Part shown: piece by piece, positions 1 to 8,200 of the stretch
Layout: the number at the start of each line of letters is the position of its first letter
How positions within the stretch are numbered: position 1 is the stretch's first letter
The notes under the pieces: generated by a model
The model's input: the letters and a program-made list of their open reading frames with translations, nothing else
The model's database searches: none
What the model was told of the DNA's origin: nothing
Made by a program: the position numbers and the translations under genes
NCBI RefSeq assembly: GCF_002257665.1
Contig: NZ_MQWB01000001.1
Coordinates: forward strand, 370,502 to 434,501
DNA: 64,000 nucleotides
Reading direction: 5' to 3'
DNA from: Rubricoccus marinus
GTDB lineage: Bacteria > Bacteroidota > Rhodothermia > Rhodothermales > Rubricoccaceae

Positions 1-36
1 ACCCCGTACCCCGTACCCCGTACCCCGTACCCCGTA
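1..36. repeat. Heptanucleotide tandem repeat (ACCCCGT)5
   Basis: The window opens with five perfect tandem copies of ACCCCGT, followed by a degenerate sixth. It lies 13 bp beyond the stop codon of the AI-2E-family permease gene, and the array may continue to the left of the window. Simple repeats of this kind can vary in copy number by slippage. It is outside any recognised reading frame, so no phase-variation role is implied. Confidence 0.9.
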
Positions 37-48
37 CCCGCCAGAGGC

Positions 49-1380
49 CTACGCCGCCTCTGGCGTCACGATCACCGGCTCCTCGCCCGCCGCGATGTCC
101 AGCACGAACGCCTCGCGATAGGCCTCTACCGCGCTCGCCAGGAGCGCCGTCATCGGGACGGCGATGATGAACCCCACGAGGCCGAAAAAGGCGCTGAACA
201 CGAACAGCGAGAGCATCACCACGACCGGGTGGAGGCCCACCTGCTGGCTCATGATGTTTGGCGTGAGCAGCGACTGCTCGACAATGGCCTGACCGGCGAG
301 GATGCCGATCACGATGGCGACATCGCCCAGCGTGCCGAAAAGCAGCATCAGCGAGATCCCGAACACGTACGTCAGGATGGAGCCGAGGCTGGGGACCATG
401 TTGAGCAGCCCCGCCAGAAGCCCGAGCAAAAGCGAAAATGGCAGACCGAACAGCGCCGCCGGAATGCCCACGAGCAGCGCCGAGATGGCCGAAATCGTAA
501 GCTGTCCCCGAAGGTAGCTACCGACCACGTGCGCGATCCGCGTCAGGTACGTCCGGTCGCCGCGGTAGCGGGGGAACAGCTTGACCAGACCGTCGCGGAG
601 CTCCGCGTAGTCCTTGAGCGAGTAGTACAGAACGACGGGCAGCAGCGCCGCAATAGTGACCACGCCGATCAGCGCACCGACCGACTTGGTAAGGCTCCCG
701 ACGAGCGCCGGCAGGCTCCCGGCCACGGATTGGATCTGCTGCGGCAGGAACGTCCCCAGATCGGTCACAAGGGCCTCGCGCTCGATCAGGCCGGCCTCTT
801 CCAGCGGATCCAGCGCACTCGTTCGGCCCACCCACTGTGGGAAGTCCGCCACGAGCCCCAGCGCGCTCGCGGCGAGGGATTCGATCTGTCCCACGAACGC
901 GGGCACGAGCAGCAACAAGACCGCCGCAAAGGCGCCGACCGCGACAAAGGTGAGCGTGGCCGTCGAGGCCCAGCGCGGCACGTTCCACCGCCGCTCCGCC
1001 CAGTTCACGGCCGGATTCAGGAGGTACGCCAGCACGAACACGCCCACAAACGGCGCCAGCACGCCCGCCAGCGTCCGCACCATGTACACCGCGACAACGG
1101 CGCCGATCGCCAGGAGCATGGCGCGGCCCGCTTTGTGCGCCCGGATCGGCCACAGGAGAATCGCGCCCACGCCTGCCAGCACGAGCGGGTTGAGCCCGTC
1201 GCCCAACATGACCACCAGGAGCACCAGCGCGGCGAGTCCGCCCAGCGCCAGGAGCCCCTGCAACACCACGCCTCTGGCGCTCGGGGCCTCGCCAGGAGAA
1301 CCTCCGGGAGGGGCGCCGCTCACGCCAGAGGCCTGGGCGGCGCGGGCCTCTGGCGGCGTGGCGAGGCCGCGGGTCTCCAC
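49..1380 (-). CDS. AI-2E family transporter (PF01594-type permease)
   Basis: A 443-residue polytopic membrane protein. After a Pro/Ala-rich, probably cytoplasmic N-terminus of about 40 residues come roughly eight hydrophobic segments, with the large soluble loop between the third and fourth helices and the C-terminal glycine-rich helix block (…LFGLPFSLLLGLLAG…, …GQAIVEQSLLTPNIMS…) typical of the AI-2E/UPF0118 exporter family. The start is a GTG that directly abuts the TAG stop of the upstream mlaD gene, so translation is probably coupled and it is the last gene of the mla operon. Family members export varied solutes or act as Na+/H+ antiporters; the substrate cannot be told here. The N-terminal tail carries copies of the genome-wide CCTCTGGCG motif. 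Confidence 0.85.
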   Translation of the reverse strand: METRGLATPPEARAAQASGVSGAPPGGSPGEAPSARGVVLQGLLALGGLAALVLLVVMLGDGLNPLVLAGVGAILLWPIRAHKAGRAMLLAIGAVVAVYMVRTLAGVLAPFVGVFVLAYLLNPAVNWAERRWNVPRWASTATLTFVAVGAFAAVLLLLVPAFVGQIESLAASALGLVADFPQWVGRTSALDPLEEAGLIEREALVTDLGTFLPQQIQSVAGSLPALVGSLTKSVGALIGVVTIAALLPVVLYYSLKDYAELRDGLVKLFPRYRGDRTYLTRIAHVVGSYLRGQLTISAISALLVGIPAALFGLPFSLLLGLLAGLLNMVPSLGSILTYVFGISLMLLFGTLGDVAIVIGILAGQAIVEQSLLTPNIMSQQVGLHPVVVMLSLFVFSAFFGLVGFIIAVPMTALLASAVEAYREAFVLDIAAGEEPVIVTPEAA

Positions 1381-2529
1381 CTATCGGTTGGCCGAAGGGC
1401 CACCGCCGGCCGGACGGCGGGCGGCTTCACCGGGGAGCATCGGGCGCGAGGCGCTGGTCTGGCGGAGCTCCTCGCGCAGGCGCTCGATCTCCTGGCGCAG
1501 CGCCTCCACTTCCTGCTCATCGCGGTAGACGCGGCGCTCGCGCTCTTCCAGGTCTTGCAGCGTCTCGGAGATCGCCTGCTCACGGATCTCGAACGGCGCC
1601 ATCTCCAGGTAGCCGCGGTCCTCGAAGTAGCTCTTGAAGAGGAAGTTGTGCTTGCCGGCCTCCATCAGCTCCGAGAAGCGGAAGGCGCCGAGCGCGCCCC
1701 AGCCGGCGGCCTGCTCAAAGCGGTCCGTGATCGCGCGCACGTCGGCGGAGACGGTCTGGAACTGGGCGGCGGCGCCCTGCAGCTGCTCGGCGGTCTGGAG
1801 GAACGTGGTGTACACGTCGTCCTCGTTGAGGAAGCGCGCCACGGTCCCGTTGCCGGTGTTGACCTTGCCGATGATCTGGTCCACGCCGCGCGAGGCGTTC
1901 TCGGCGATCAGCGTGAGGTCGTCCGCGCGCTGGCCGAAGGAGCCGAGGAGGAGCCTGAACTCCTGCGTGGTCAGGACGGTCTCGTTGTAGAGCGCGTCGT
2001 CGTAGAGGAACCGGCCGACGGTGCCCTCGCCGCCGCGGACGTCGTTCATGATGCCCGCCAGCGCGACGGTGACGGAGTCGAAGCGCGAGACGCTGGTGAA
2101 CAGGCGGTCGGTGACTTCGGCGAGCGCGAACGGATCGACGCCCTGGATGCGCCCGCCTTCTTGGATAGGCGGAAGCTCGGGGCTCCCGTCCGTAAGCGAC
2201 ACGATCACGTTGCCGACGAGTCCGTCGGTCTGGATCGCGGCCTTGCTATCGGAGCGGAGCAGTTGGCGCGCCTCCTCCTTGATCGCGAGGCGGACCGAAA
2301 TGGGCTCGCCCGGCGCGTCGGGGAGCTGGACGCGCTGCACGCGGCCCACCGAGATGCCGTTGTAAAACACGTCGGCTCCCTGCTGGAGCCCGGCCACGTC
2401 GTTGAAGTCCGCCTGGACCGTGAACGTATCCGCGAAGAGGTTCTTCTGGGAGCCGATGATGAAGATCGCCGCCACGAGGGCGACAAGCCCGAGGGTGACG
2501 AGGAGGCCGAGACGTGCCTGACGTGCCAT
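1381..2529 (-). CDS. mlaD: MlaD/MCE-domain lipid transport protein
   Basis: A 382-residue protein with one N-terminal transmembrane helix (about residues 7-26) followed by a single MCE domain (about 35-115: FTVQADFNDVAGLQQGADV…GxxVGxVxxVxL…AxIxxxGLVGNxxVxL). A long helical region then ends in a charged coiled coil (about 325-365, rich in E/R/Q). MCE proteins form hexameric rings that carry phospholipid between inner and outer membrane, with MlaE/MlaF as the energised partners; those genes lie directly upstream. The C-terminal coiled coil is longer than in E. coli MlaD and may help span the periplasm. ATG start at 2527-2529. No MlaC or MlaB gene is present in the window. Confidence 0.88.
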   Translation of the reverse strand: MARQARLGLLVTLGLVALVAAIFIIGSQKNLFADTFTVQADFNDVAGLQQGADVFYNGISVGRVQRVQLPDAPGEPISVRLAIKEEARQLLRSDSKAAIQTDGLVGNVIVSLTDGSPELPPIQEGGRIQGVDPFALAEVTDRLFTSVSRFDSVTVALAGIMNDVRGGEGTVGRFLYDDALYNETVLTTQEFRLLLGSFGQRADDLTLIAENASRGVDQIIGKVNTGNGTVARFLNEDDVYTTFLQTAEQLQGAAAQFQTVSADVRAITDRFEQAAGWGALGAFRFSELMEAGKHNFLFKSYFEDRGYLEMAPFEIREQAISETLQDLEERERRVYRDEQEVEALRQEIERLREELRQTSASRPMLPGEAARRPAGGGPSANR

Positions 2530-2659
2530 GAGTGCGAGTGCGTGTATCGCGCCCCAACGGGACGCTCAGGACGTTACGTGCTCCGCCTCTGGCGTGCAAG
2601 CGGGGAAAGGAGGGAAGCGCGGACGGTTCGGCCTCTGGCGCCAGGGGGCCGCGCAGCTT

Positions 2660-2680
2660 TTGCTCCTTGCTCCTTGCTCC
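2660..2680. repeat. Triple tandem heptamer TTGCTCC
   Basis: Three perfect tandem copies of TTGCTCC lie in the 165-bp gap between mlaF and mlaD. The rest of that gap carries three partial copies of the CCTCTGGCG motif and no reading frame. Confidence 0.8.
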
Positions 2681-2694
2681 TTCGCGCCAGAGGC

Positions 2695-3495
2695 TTAGGC
2701 GCTGCCGTAGGCCTCGGTCCCCTGGAAGAACTCCTCCAAGACCGGGTGCTTCTCTTTGCGCACCTCGTTGAGCGAGCCCGAGGCGATAATTTTCCCGTCG
2801 TAGATGAAGAACGCCCGGTCGGTGATGATCTCGGCGGCGAGGAGGTCGTGCGTGATGGCGACCGACGTGATGCCGCGCGTGTCGCGGAGCTTGACGATGA
2901 GGTCGGCGACGACGCGGACGCTGACGGGGTCGAGGCCCGTCGTGGGCTCGTCATACAGGATGATGTCCGGCCGGAGGATGAGCGTGCGCGCCAGCCCGAT
3001 GCGCTTTTTCTGACCGCCCGAAAGCTCGGCCGGGTACTGGTGCTTGGTCTGCGGCAGGTTCACGTCCTCCAGGCTCTCCTCCACCAGGTCGTTCTTCTCG
3101 CCCTTGGAGAGCTTGGTGTGACGGTCCAGGAAGAACCGCATGTTCTCGTAGACCGTCATCGAGTCGAACAGCGCGCCGCCCTGGAAGAGGTAGCCCAGGC
3201 GGAGCCTCTTGCGGTCGAGCGGGTCGCCGCTCATCAGGTCGATGCGGTCGCCGAGCACCCAGACCTCGCCGCGGTCGGGCTTGAGCAGCCCCACGATGTG
3301 CTTGGTGAGCACGCTCTTGCCCGTACCGGAGCCGCCCAGGACCACGCCGCTCGTGCCGCGCTCCACGGCGAGGCTGATCCCCTTGAGCACCTCCTTCGTG
3401 CCGAACGCTTTGTGGACGTTCCGCATCTCGATCGCGACGTTTTCGGGCGGCGGCGGCGCGTTGCCGGTGACCGGCTCGTGTTCGGGGTCCTCCAT
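2695..3495 (-). CDS. mlaF: ABC transporter ATP-binding protein, MlaF family
   Basis: A 266-residue ATPase with all ABC motifs visible: Walker A GGSGTGKS (residues 54-61), Q-loop region LFQGGALFDSMTV, signature LSGGQKKR, Walker B IILYDEPTTGLDP and the H-switch AITHD. It belongs to the Mla/Ttg2A subgroup that pairs with MlaE permeases, and the gene order mlaE-mlaF-mlaD supports this. It should power retrograde (or anterograde) phospholipid movement through the MCE ring. A Pro-rich N-terminal tail of about 18 residues precedes the domain. The 165-bp gap before mlaD is unusual for a tight operon and is filled with repeat DNA. Confidence 0.93.
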   Translation of the reverse strand: MEDPEHEPVTGNAPPPPENVAIEMRNVHKAFGTKEVLKGISLAVERGTSGVVLGGSGTGKSVLTKHIVGLLKPDRGEVWVLGDRIDLMSGDPLDRKRLRLGYLFQGGALFDSMTVYENMRFFLDRHTKLSKGEKNDLVEESLEDVNLPQTKHQYPAELSGGQKKRIGLARTLILRPDIILYDEPTTGLDPVSVRVVADLIVKLRDTRGITSVAITHDLLAAEIITDRAFFIYDGKIIASGSLNEVRKEKHPVLEEFFQGTEAYGSA

Positions 3496-3527
3496 GTCAG
3501 TAGGGCGGTCGTCGGTGGGTCGGTCGG

Positions 3528-3545
3528 GCCTCTGGCGCCAGAGGC
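3528..3545. repeat. 18-bp palindrome GCCTCTGGCGCCAGAGGC
   Basis: Perfect copy of the genome-wide palindrome, 48 bp downstream of the mlaE stop and upstream of mlaF. It could fold into a hairpin in mRNA, but no T-run follows. Confidence 0.9.
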
Positions 3546-3593
3546 CGCGCGCGGGGGGATTCCAGGGCGCGAGCTACGGCGCGTGGACGCCGG

Positions 3594-4538
3594 TCAGGCG
3601 GCGTTGGAGATGTCGCCGAAGATCATGATCGAGATGCGCACCCAGATCACGTCGGTGACGAGGATGAGGAGGCTGCTCACCACCACGGCTTGCATGGCTG
3701 CGCGGCCCACCTCGCGGGTGCCGCCGCGCACGTTGTAGCCCAGGAAGCAGCTCACGATGCCGACGATGAAGCCGAAGAGTGCCGTTTTACCGGTGTCCGA
3801 GACCACGTCCGCGATGCGGAGCGAGTCGAACGCCGTAGCGATAAAGACGCGGATGTCCATCCCGCCCGAAAGCGTGGCTTCCAGGTAGCCGCCAGCGAGG
3901 GCCAGTACGTCGGTGATAAGCGTCATGATGGGGAACATGATGACGCAAGCGAGGACGCGCGTGATGACGAGGTAGTGGAACGGCTTGAGCGCCGCCACCT
4001 CCAGCGCGTCGATCTGCTCGGTCACGCGCATCGAGCCCAACTCGGCGCCCATGCCGGCGCCCAGGCGTCCGGCGAGCACAAGGCTCGTGAGCACCGGCCC
4101 GATCTCTTTGATCACGCTCAGCGCGAGCATCGACGGCAGGAAGCTCTCAGCGCCAAAGCGCGCGAGCGTGCCGCGGCTCTGCATCGCGAGAACGATGCCG
4201 ATGGCGAAGCCGACCACGCCGGTCAGCATGAGGCTTTTGGAGCCCACCTCATCCATCTGGTTGAACAGCTCCTTGATCTCGTACGGGCGCCGCCACACCC
4301 GCGCGAAGTAGCGCCACGTGAAGCTGAAGAACGCGCCCGCGCGGTCGAAAAACCCGCCGCTGGCGGCCACGACGGCGCGCGTCTCGGCCTCGATCTCAAG
4401 GGCCTTCTGCTCGAAGTCCTTCTCTTGGAGGATCTTCTCGTTGAGGCGAGAGCGCCGCGAGCTGCGGAGCCGCTGCGTGAGCGAGTCCGAGAGGGCGGGC
4501 AGAGGGCCGTCTGGAGTGGGCTGGACCGGGGGCTCCAT
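3594..4538 (-). CDS. mlaE: MlaE family lipid ABC permease
   Basis: A 314-residue permease. The MlaE domain occupies about residues 85-310, with the conserved stretches GxxxGxxLAMQ, ESFLPSMLALSVIKEIGPVLTSL, AGRLGAGMGAELGSMRVTEQIDAL and the late GTREVGRAAMQAVV. A charged N-terminal extension of about 70 residues, partly coiled coil (EKDFEQKALEIEAETRA), precedes the membrane part. The frame is open further upstream to 5189, but that part overlaps the J-domain gene and lacks family similarity, so the ATG at 4536-4538 is chosen. It is first gene of the mla operon. Unlike most genes here it contains no copy of the CCTCTGGCG motif. Confidence 0.92.
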   Translation of the reverse strand: MEPPVQPTPDGPLPALSDSLTQRLRSSRRSRLNEKILQEKDFEQKALEIEAETRAVVAASGGFFDRAGAFFSFTWRYFARVWRRPYEIKELFNQMDEVGSKSLMLTGVVGFAIGIVLAMQSRGTLARFGAESFLPSMLALSVIKEIGPVLTSLVLAGRLGAGMGAELGSMRVTEQIDALEVAALKPFHYLVITRVLACVIMFPIMTLITDVLALAGGYLEATLSGGMDIRVFIATAFDSLRIADVVSDTGKTALFGFIVGIVSCFLGYNVRGGTREVGRAAMQAVVVSSLLILVTDVIWVRISIMIFGDISNAA

Positions 4539-4748
4539 GCGAGGTCGGAGGGGAAAGGGGAGGGTAACCCGTACGGGCTCAAAAGTCGAGAGGGGAGATC
4601 CTGAATGGGCCGCCGGGCCTCTGGCGCGCCGGGATTGCAACCCGCGCGGGGGTTGCTGGAACCCCACCCCGTCCACGCGGTGAGCGCCTCTCGTTACAAG
4701 AGGCTCAACGCGGCACGCCGCCGCAGCGTGCCCCGCTTTTGCTCCCTC

Positions 4749-5231
4749 GTGGCCGACTCCCGCGATCCGTTCCGAACGCTCCGCCTGCCTTACACCGCAG
4801 GGCCGACCGACGTACGCCAGGCCTTCCGGCGCCTCGCCTGGGAAGTGCACCCCGACCGGGGCGGCTCGGCGCGCGACTTCCACGACGTCCGCGTCGCCTA
4901 CGGCGCGCTCACCCAAGACCTCGAAGGCGCCCGTCGCCTCTGGCGCCCCCCGCCAGAGGCCGCGCACTCGCGCTACGCCGCCGGCCTGGACCCCAGTGAG
5001 TACCCGACCTGCCCGATCCGCGTCACGTCGGAGCGCGGGCGGCGGACCGTGGCGTACGACGTAGGCGCCCGCCCGCCGGAGTGGACGCCGACCCGAACCC
5101 CGCCGCCCGGCGGCACCTGCGTCGCGCGCGCCGAGGCGACCGAGGACACGCCCGCGTTCGGCGTCTGGACCGTTCCGCTGGACGATCACCGCTTCCGCTG
5201 CGTCTTCGGCCCGCCTCCCGCCGACACGTAG
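4749..5231 (+). CDS. J-domain (DnaJ-like) protein
   Basis: A small protein with an N-terminal J domain: DPFRTLRLPYTAGPTDVRQAFRRLAWEV… then the HPD motif essential for stimulating Hsp70 ATPase, then helix III (DFHDVRVAYGAL). The remainder (about 95 residues) is unlike DnaJ G/F, zinc-finger or substrate domains, so it is a stand-alone J-domain co-chaperone of unknown client. The start is uncertain. GTG at 4749 puts the J domain at the N-terminus; an in-frame ATG at 4605 has a better Shine-Dalgarno (GGGGAG at 4592-4597) but would add an Arg-rich, motif-derived stretch that includes a hairpin (stems 4637-4643 and 4650-4656). An inverted CCTCTGGCG/CGCCAGAGG pair is embedded in frame just after the J domain. 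Confidence 0.75.
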   Translation: MADSRDPFRTLRLPYTAGPTDVRQAFRRLAWEVHPDRGGSARDFHDVRVAYGALTQDLEGARRLWRPPPEAAHSRYAAGLDPSEYPTCPIRVTSERGRRTVAYDVGARPPEWTPTRTPPPGGTCVARAEATEDTPAFGVWTVPLDDHRFRCVFGPPPADT

Positions 5232-5238
5232 CGCTCAG

Positions 5239-5256
5239 GCCTCTGGCGCCAGAGGC
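5239..5256. repeat. 18-bp palindrome between convergent genes
   Basis: Perfect GCCTCTGGCGCCAGAGGC, 7 bp after the J-domain stop and 20 bp after the tamB stop on the other strand, so it could act bidirectionally. Confidence 0.9.
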
Positions 5257-5275
5257 CCATGGAGATCGCCAGGGG

Positions 5276-8200
5276 CTACCAGGCGATCTCCGTGCGGAGG
5301 CCGCCGCCGATGCCGCGCTCGCCGGAGTACTCGCCCTGCGCCAGAAGCCAGCTGTAGAGCTCGTAGTCCAGACCGGCCACGAAGCGGGTGTCATCGGTCG
5401 CGCTCCGGTCGGTCGGGCTCGGGACCACGACGTAGCCTAGCGAGGTGAAGAGGTCGCTCGTGAGGTACTTCCCGATGCGGATCACCAAGTCGGAGCCGTC
5501 GGAGTCGATCTCGACGAGGTCCAGGCCCAGGGCTTCACTCGCGACGCCTTCGACCAGGCCGGAGATCTGGCCCAGCGCCAGGCCCGTGCCCAGGCCCGTG
5601 ACGGCGTTGGCGCCGAAGAGGTCGCCGGAGAGCTGTCCCGTCGCGATCACCGAGACGATGTCGGCGGGGTCCGAAAGCTGCGGACTGCTGAGGCGGATCT
5701 CGGGGTTCTGGTCCAACTGGCCGATCACGCGCAGGTCGATCTCGATGGGGGATCGGACCGAGCCTTGTTTAAGCTTCGCGTCCAGCGTGGCCAGCAGGTC
5801 CACCCTGGCGCCCAGGGCGGAGCCGCCGTCGAAGACGAGCGTGCCGCGCTGGAGCTCGAACCGCTTGCCCAGCGTTTCCACGTTGCCGCGCACGAGGTTG
5901 ATGGTGCCCGAAAGGTTGCTGCCGTCCGCGAACGGGCGCTTGGACGCCTCCACGTCTCCGCTGAACTCGATGGCGAACGGCAACCCGGACTCGCTGCGGA
6001 TCCATACGTTGCGACGGATCTCGACGTCCAACTCGTAGTCCAGCGCGTCGGTAAAGCGGCTCACGGCGGTATCGCGCCTGGTGATGCGGCGGCCGAAGCG
6101 CGCCTCTACCAAGCGGAGCTGTTCGTTGGTGAGCTCGACGGGCTCCAACTCGGGCGGGACCAGCTCGTCCGTGAGGTAGATGTCGCCAGAGGCCAGCACG
6201 ACCGAGCCGCGTAGGACGGGGTTTTGAAGCGTGCCGGTAAGGCGGAGCGGGCGGCTGCCGCGGTCCAGAACCAGGCGGTCATACGTCCGCGTGTCGATGG
6301 CGACGAACTCGCTGGGCTGGATCGTGAGGTCCAACTCGCCGACCGACAGCTCCTGTAGCGTGATATCGCCCGTGACGGCCAGCTTGGTGTCGGTCGCGCT
6401 CGTGTCAGGGCTCGTGATCCGCACATCCTCCAAGAGGATCCGGTTGCCCTCGAAGCCGAGGTCAGCGTAGAGCGGGGCGTACGTCATGCCCGTCGCCGCG
6501 ACGCCGAGGCGCCCGCCGGTGAGCAGCGCGTTGCCCGTCAGGTCCGGGGCCTCTTGCGTGCCCGAGATGGTAACGTCCGCGCGGAGCGTGCCGCCGATGT
6601 CGGTGTAGCCTCTTGCGGCGAGGAACGGCTGCGCCCACGCAACGGGGAACGCGCCCGCTTGGAGACGGATCTGGACGCCCTCGTCCCCGGCGGCGTCTTT
6701 GAGTTCGGGGCTTCCGCCCGCGAGCGAGAAGTTGGTCGGGACATATCCCGTGATGAGGAGCTCCTCGCCGTCGCGGTGCGTGAGCACGGCGTCCAGGTCC
6801 AGCCGGCCGCTGGCGTAGTTCACCTGGGCATCCATCGCGCCAAAGAGCTCACCGTTGGAGGCGAGGTCTTCAAGCGTGATGGCGCCGTCGAGCAGCGGCG
6901 CCTCCGCCGGGCCGGTGAGGAGCAGCGTCGCGGAGAGCGTGCCGTCCAGGCTACCAAAGCCGACGAGGTCGGTGAGCACGCCGATGTCGACCTCCTCGGC
7001 GGTGAGCACGAAGTTCTGCTCGCCGTTCATGTTCAGCGTGCCGTCGGCGGCGATCTGCTGACCCGTCTCGGCGCTCTGAAGGAGCAGGCCGCGAACGCGG
7101 ATCACGTCCCCGATCAGGATGCTGCTCTCCTGCGCGAGGGACCACCGCGTATCGCCCAGGCGGAAGTCCGCGCGCTCCAGCAGCAACCCGAGCGCGCCCG
7201 GCGCCACGTCCGGCTCCGGGTCGATCTCGACGCGCGCGTTGAACGCCACGTCACGGTCCTGGTCCACGATGACGTTGCCCGCGAGCTGGATGTCCTCGCC
7301 GTCGTAGCTCCCGGTTAGCTCCCCGCTCTGGACGCGGAGCGAAGCCGTTTGGAGCAAGTCAAACCTGGCATCGAGCTGTACGCTGAGCCCGCTACCGTTG
7401 AGGAGTTCCTGCGGGTCCACCGTCGCCGCCAGCGTGGCGTCGAGCCCGGTGAGAAGGAGGTCGCCAGCGGCGAAGGTGCGGGCCTCGGCCGTCCCGTTGA
7501 TGCTGAGCGGCTCGCCGGCGAGCCCCTGGATGCGGAGGTCGAGCGCGACGCGGTCGGCGGTGAGCGGCCGGTTGGCGTAGGCGGAAAGCGGGGAGAGGTC
7601 AGCGGCTTCGCCGACGAGGTGGAAGTCGGTCGCGGCGGTCGTGTCGAAAACGGCGATCTGGCCGCCGCCGTTGAGCGTCGCGATGTCCGATTGGAGCAGG
7701 AGCGTGTCCAACCGGAGCGTGCCGCGGTCCAGCGCGAAGTCCAGCGTGAGCGCTTGGATCTGCGCGAACGCGATGGCGGACGGCTGCGCCACGATCTCGC
7801 CAGAGGCCACGGCCTCCAGAGGGTCGAACCCGACGCCTTCGACGTTGAAGTCGGCGGAGAGTTGGAGCGGCTGCGTGGGGGCCGAGGGCAGCAGCGCGTT
7901 GACATCCAAGAACTCCGTGCGGCCGGTCAGCGCGTAGGTGGGCTCCTCGGCAAAGGGCCGGCCCTGGAAGACCGCGTACAGCGAGCTGGCCTCTGGCGCC
8001 TCGGCGCCCGCGATGGCCGAGGCCGTGGGCACAAAGCGGAGGTCGACCGTCGCGCCAACGGCACCGTCGTTGAGCGAGAACGAGATCTGCCCGCCCGAGA
8101 CCTCGGCGGCGTTGATGGTGGAGGGCCGGAGCGTGATCACGCCCGAGCCATCGGCGACTTCGGGATCGAAGCCGGAGATCGCCCCGCGGAAGCAGCCGTT

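Noticed and set aside
229-3738. An 1169-codon open frame on plus, antisense to the mla operon
   Set aside because: It is the antisense shadow of mlaD/mlaF in GC-rich DNA: Arg/His/Gln-rich translation, no domain, while the minus strand encodes clear MCE, ABC and permease families.
4630-4710. Possible tRNA or structured RNA upstream of the J-domain gene
   Set aside because: Two short hairpins (4637-4656 and 4687-4705) do not assemble into a cloverleaf, and no T-arm consensus is present.
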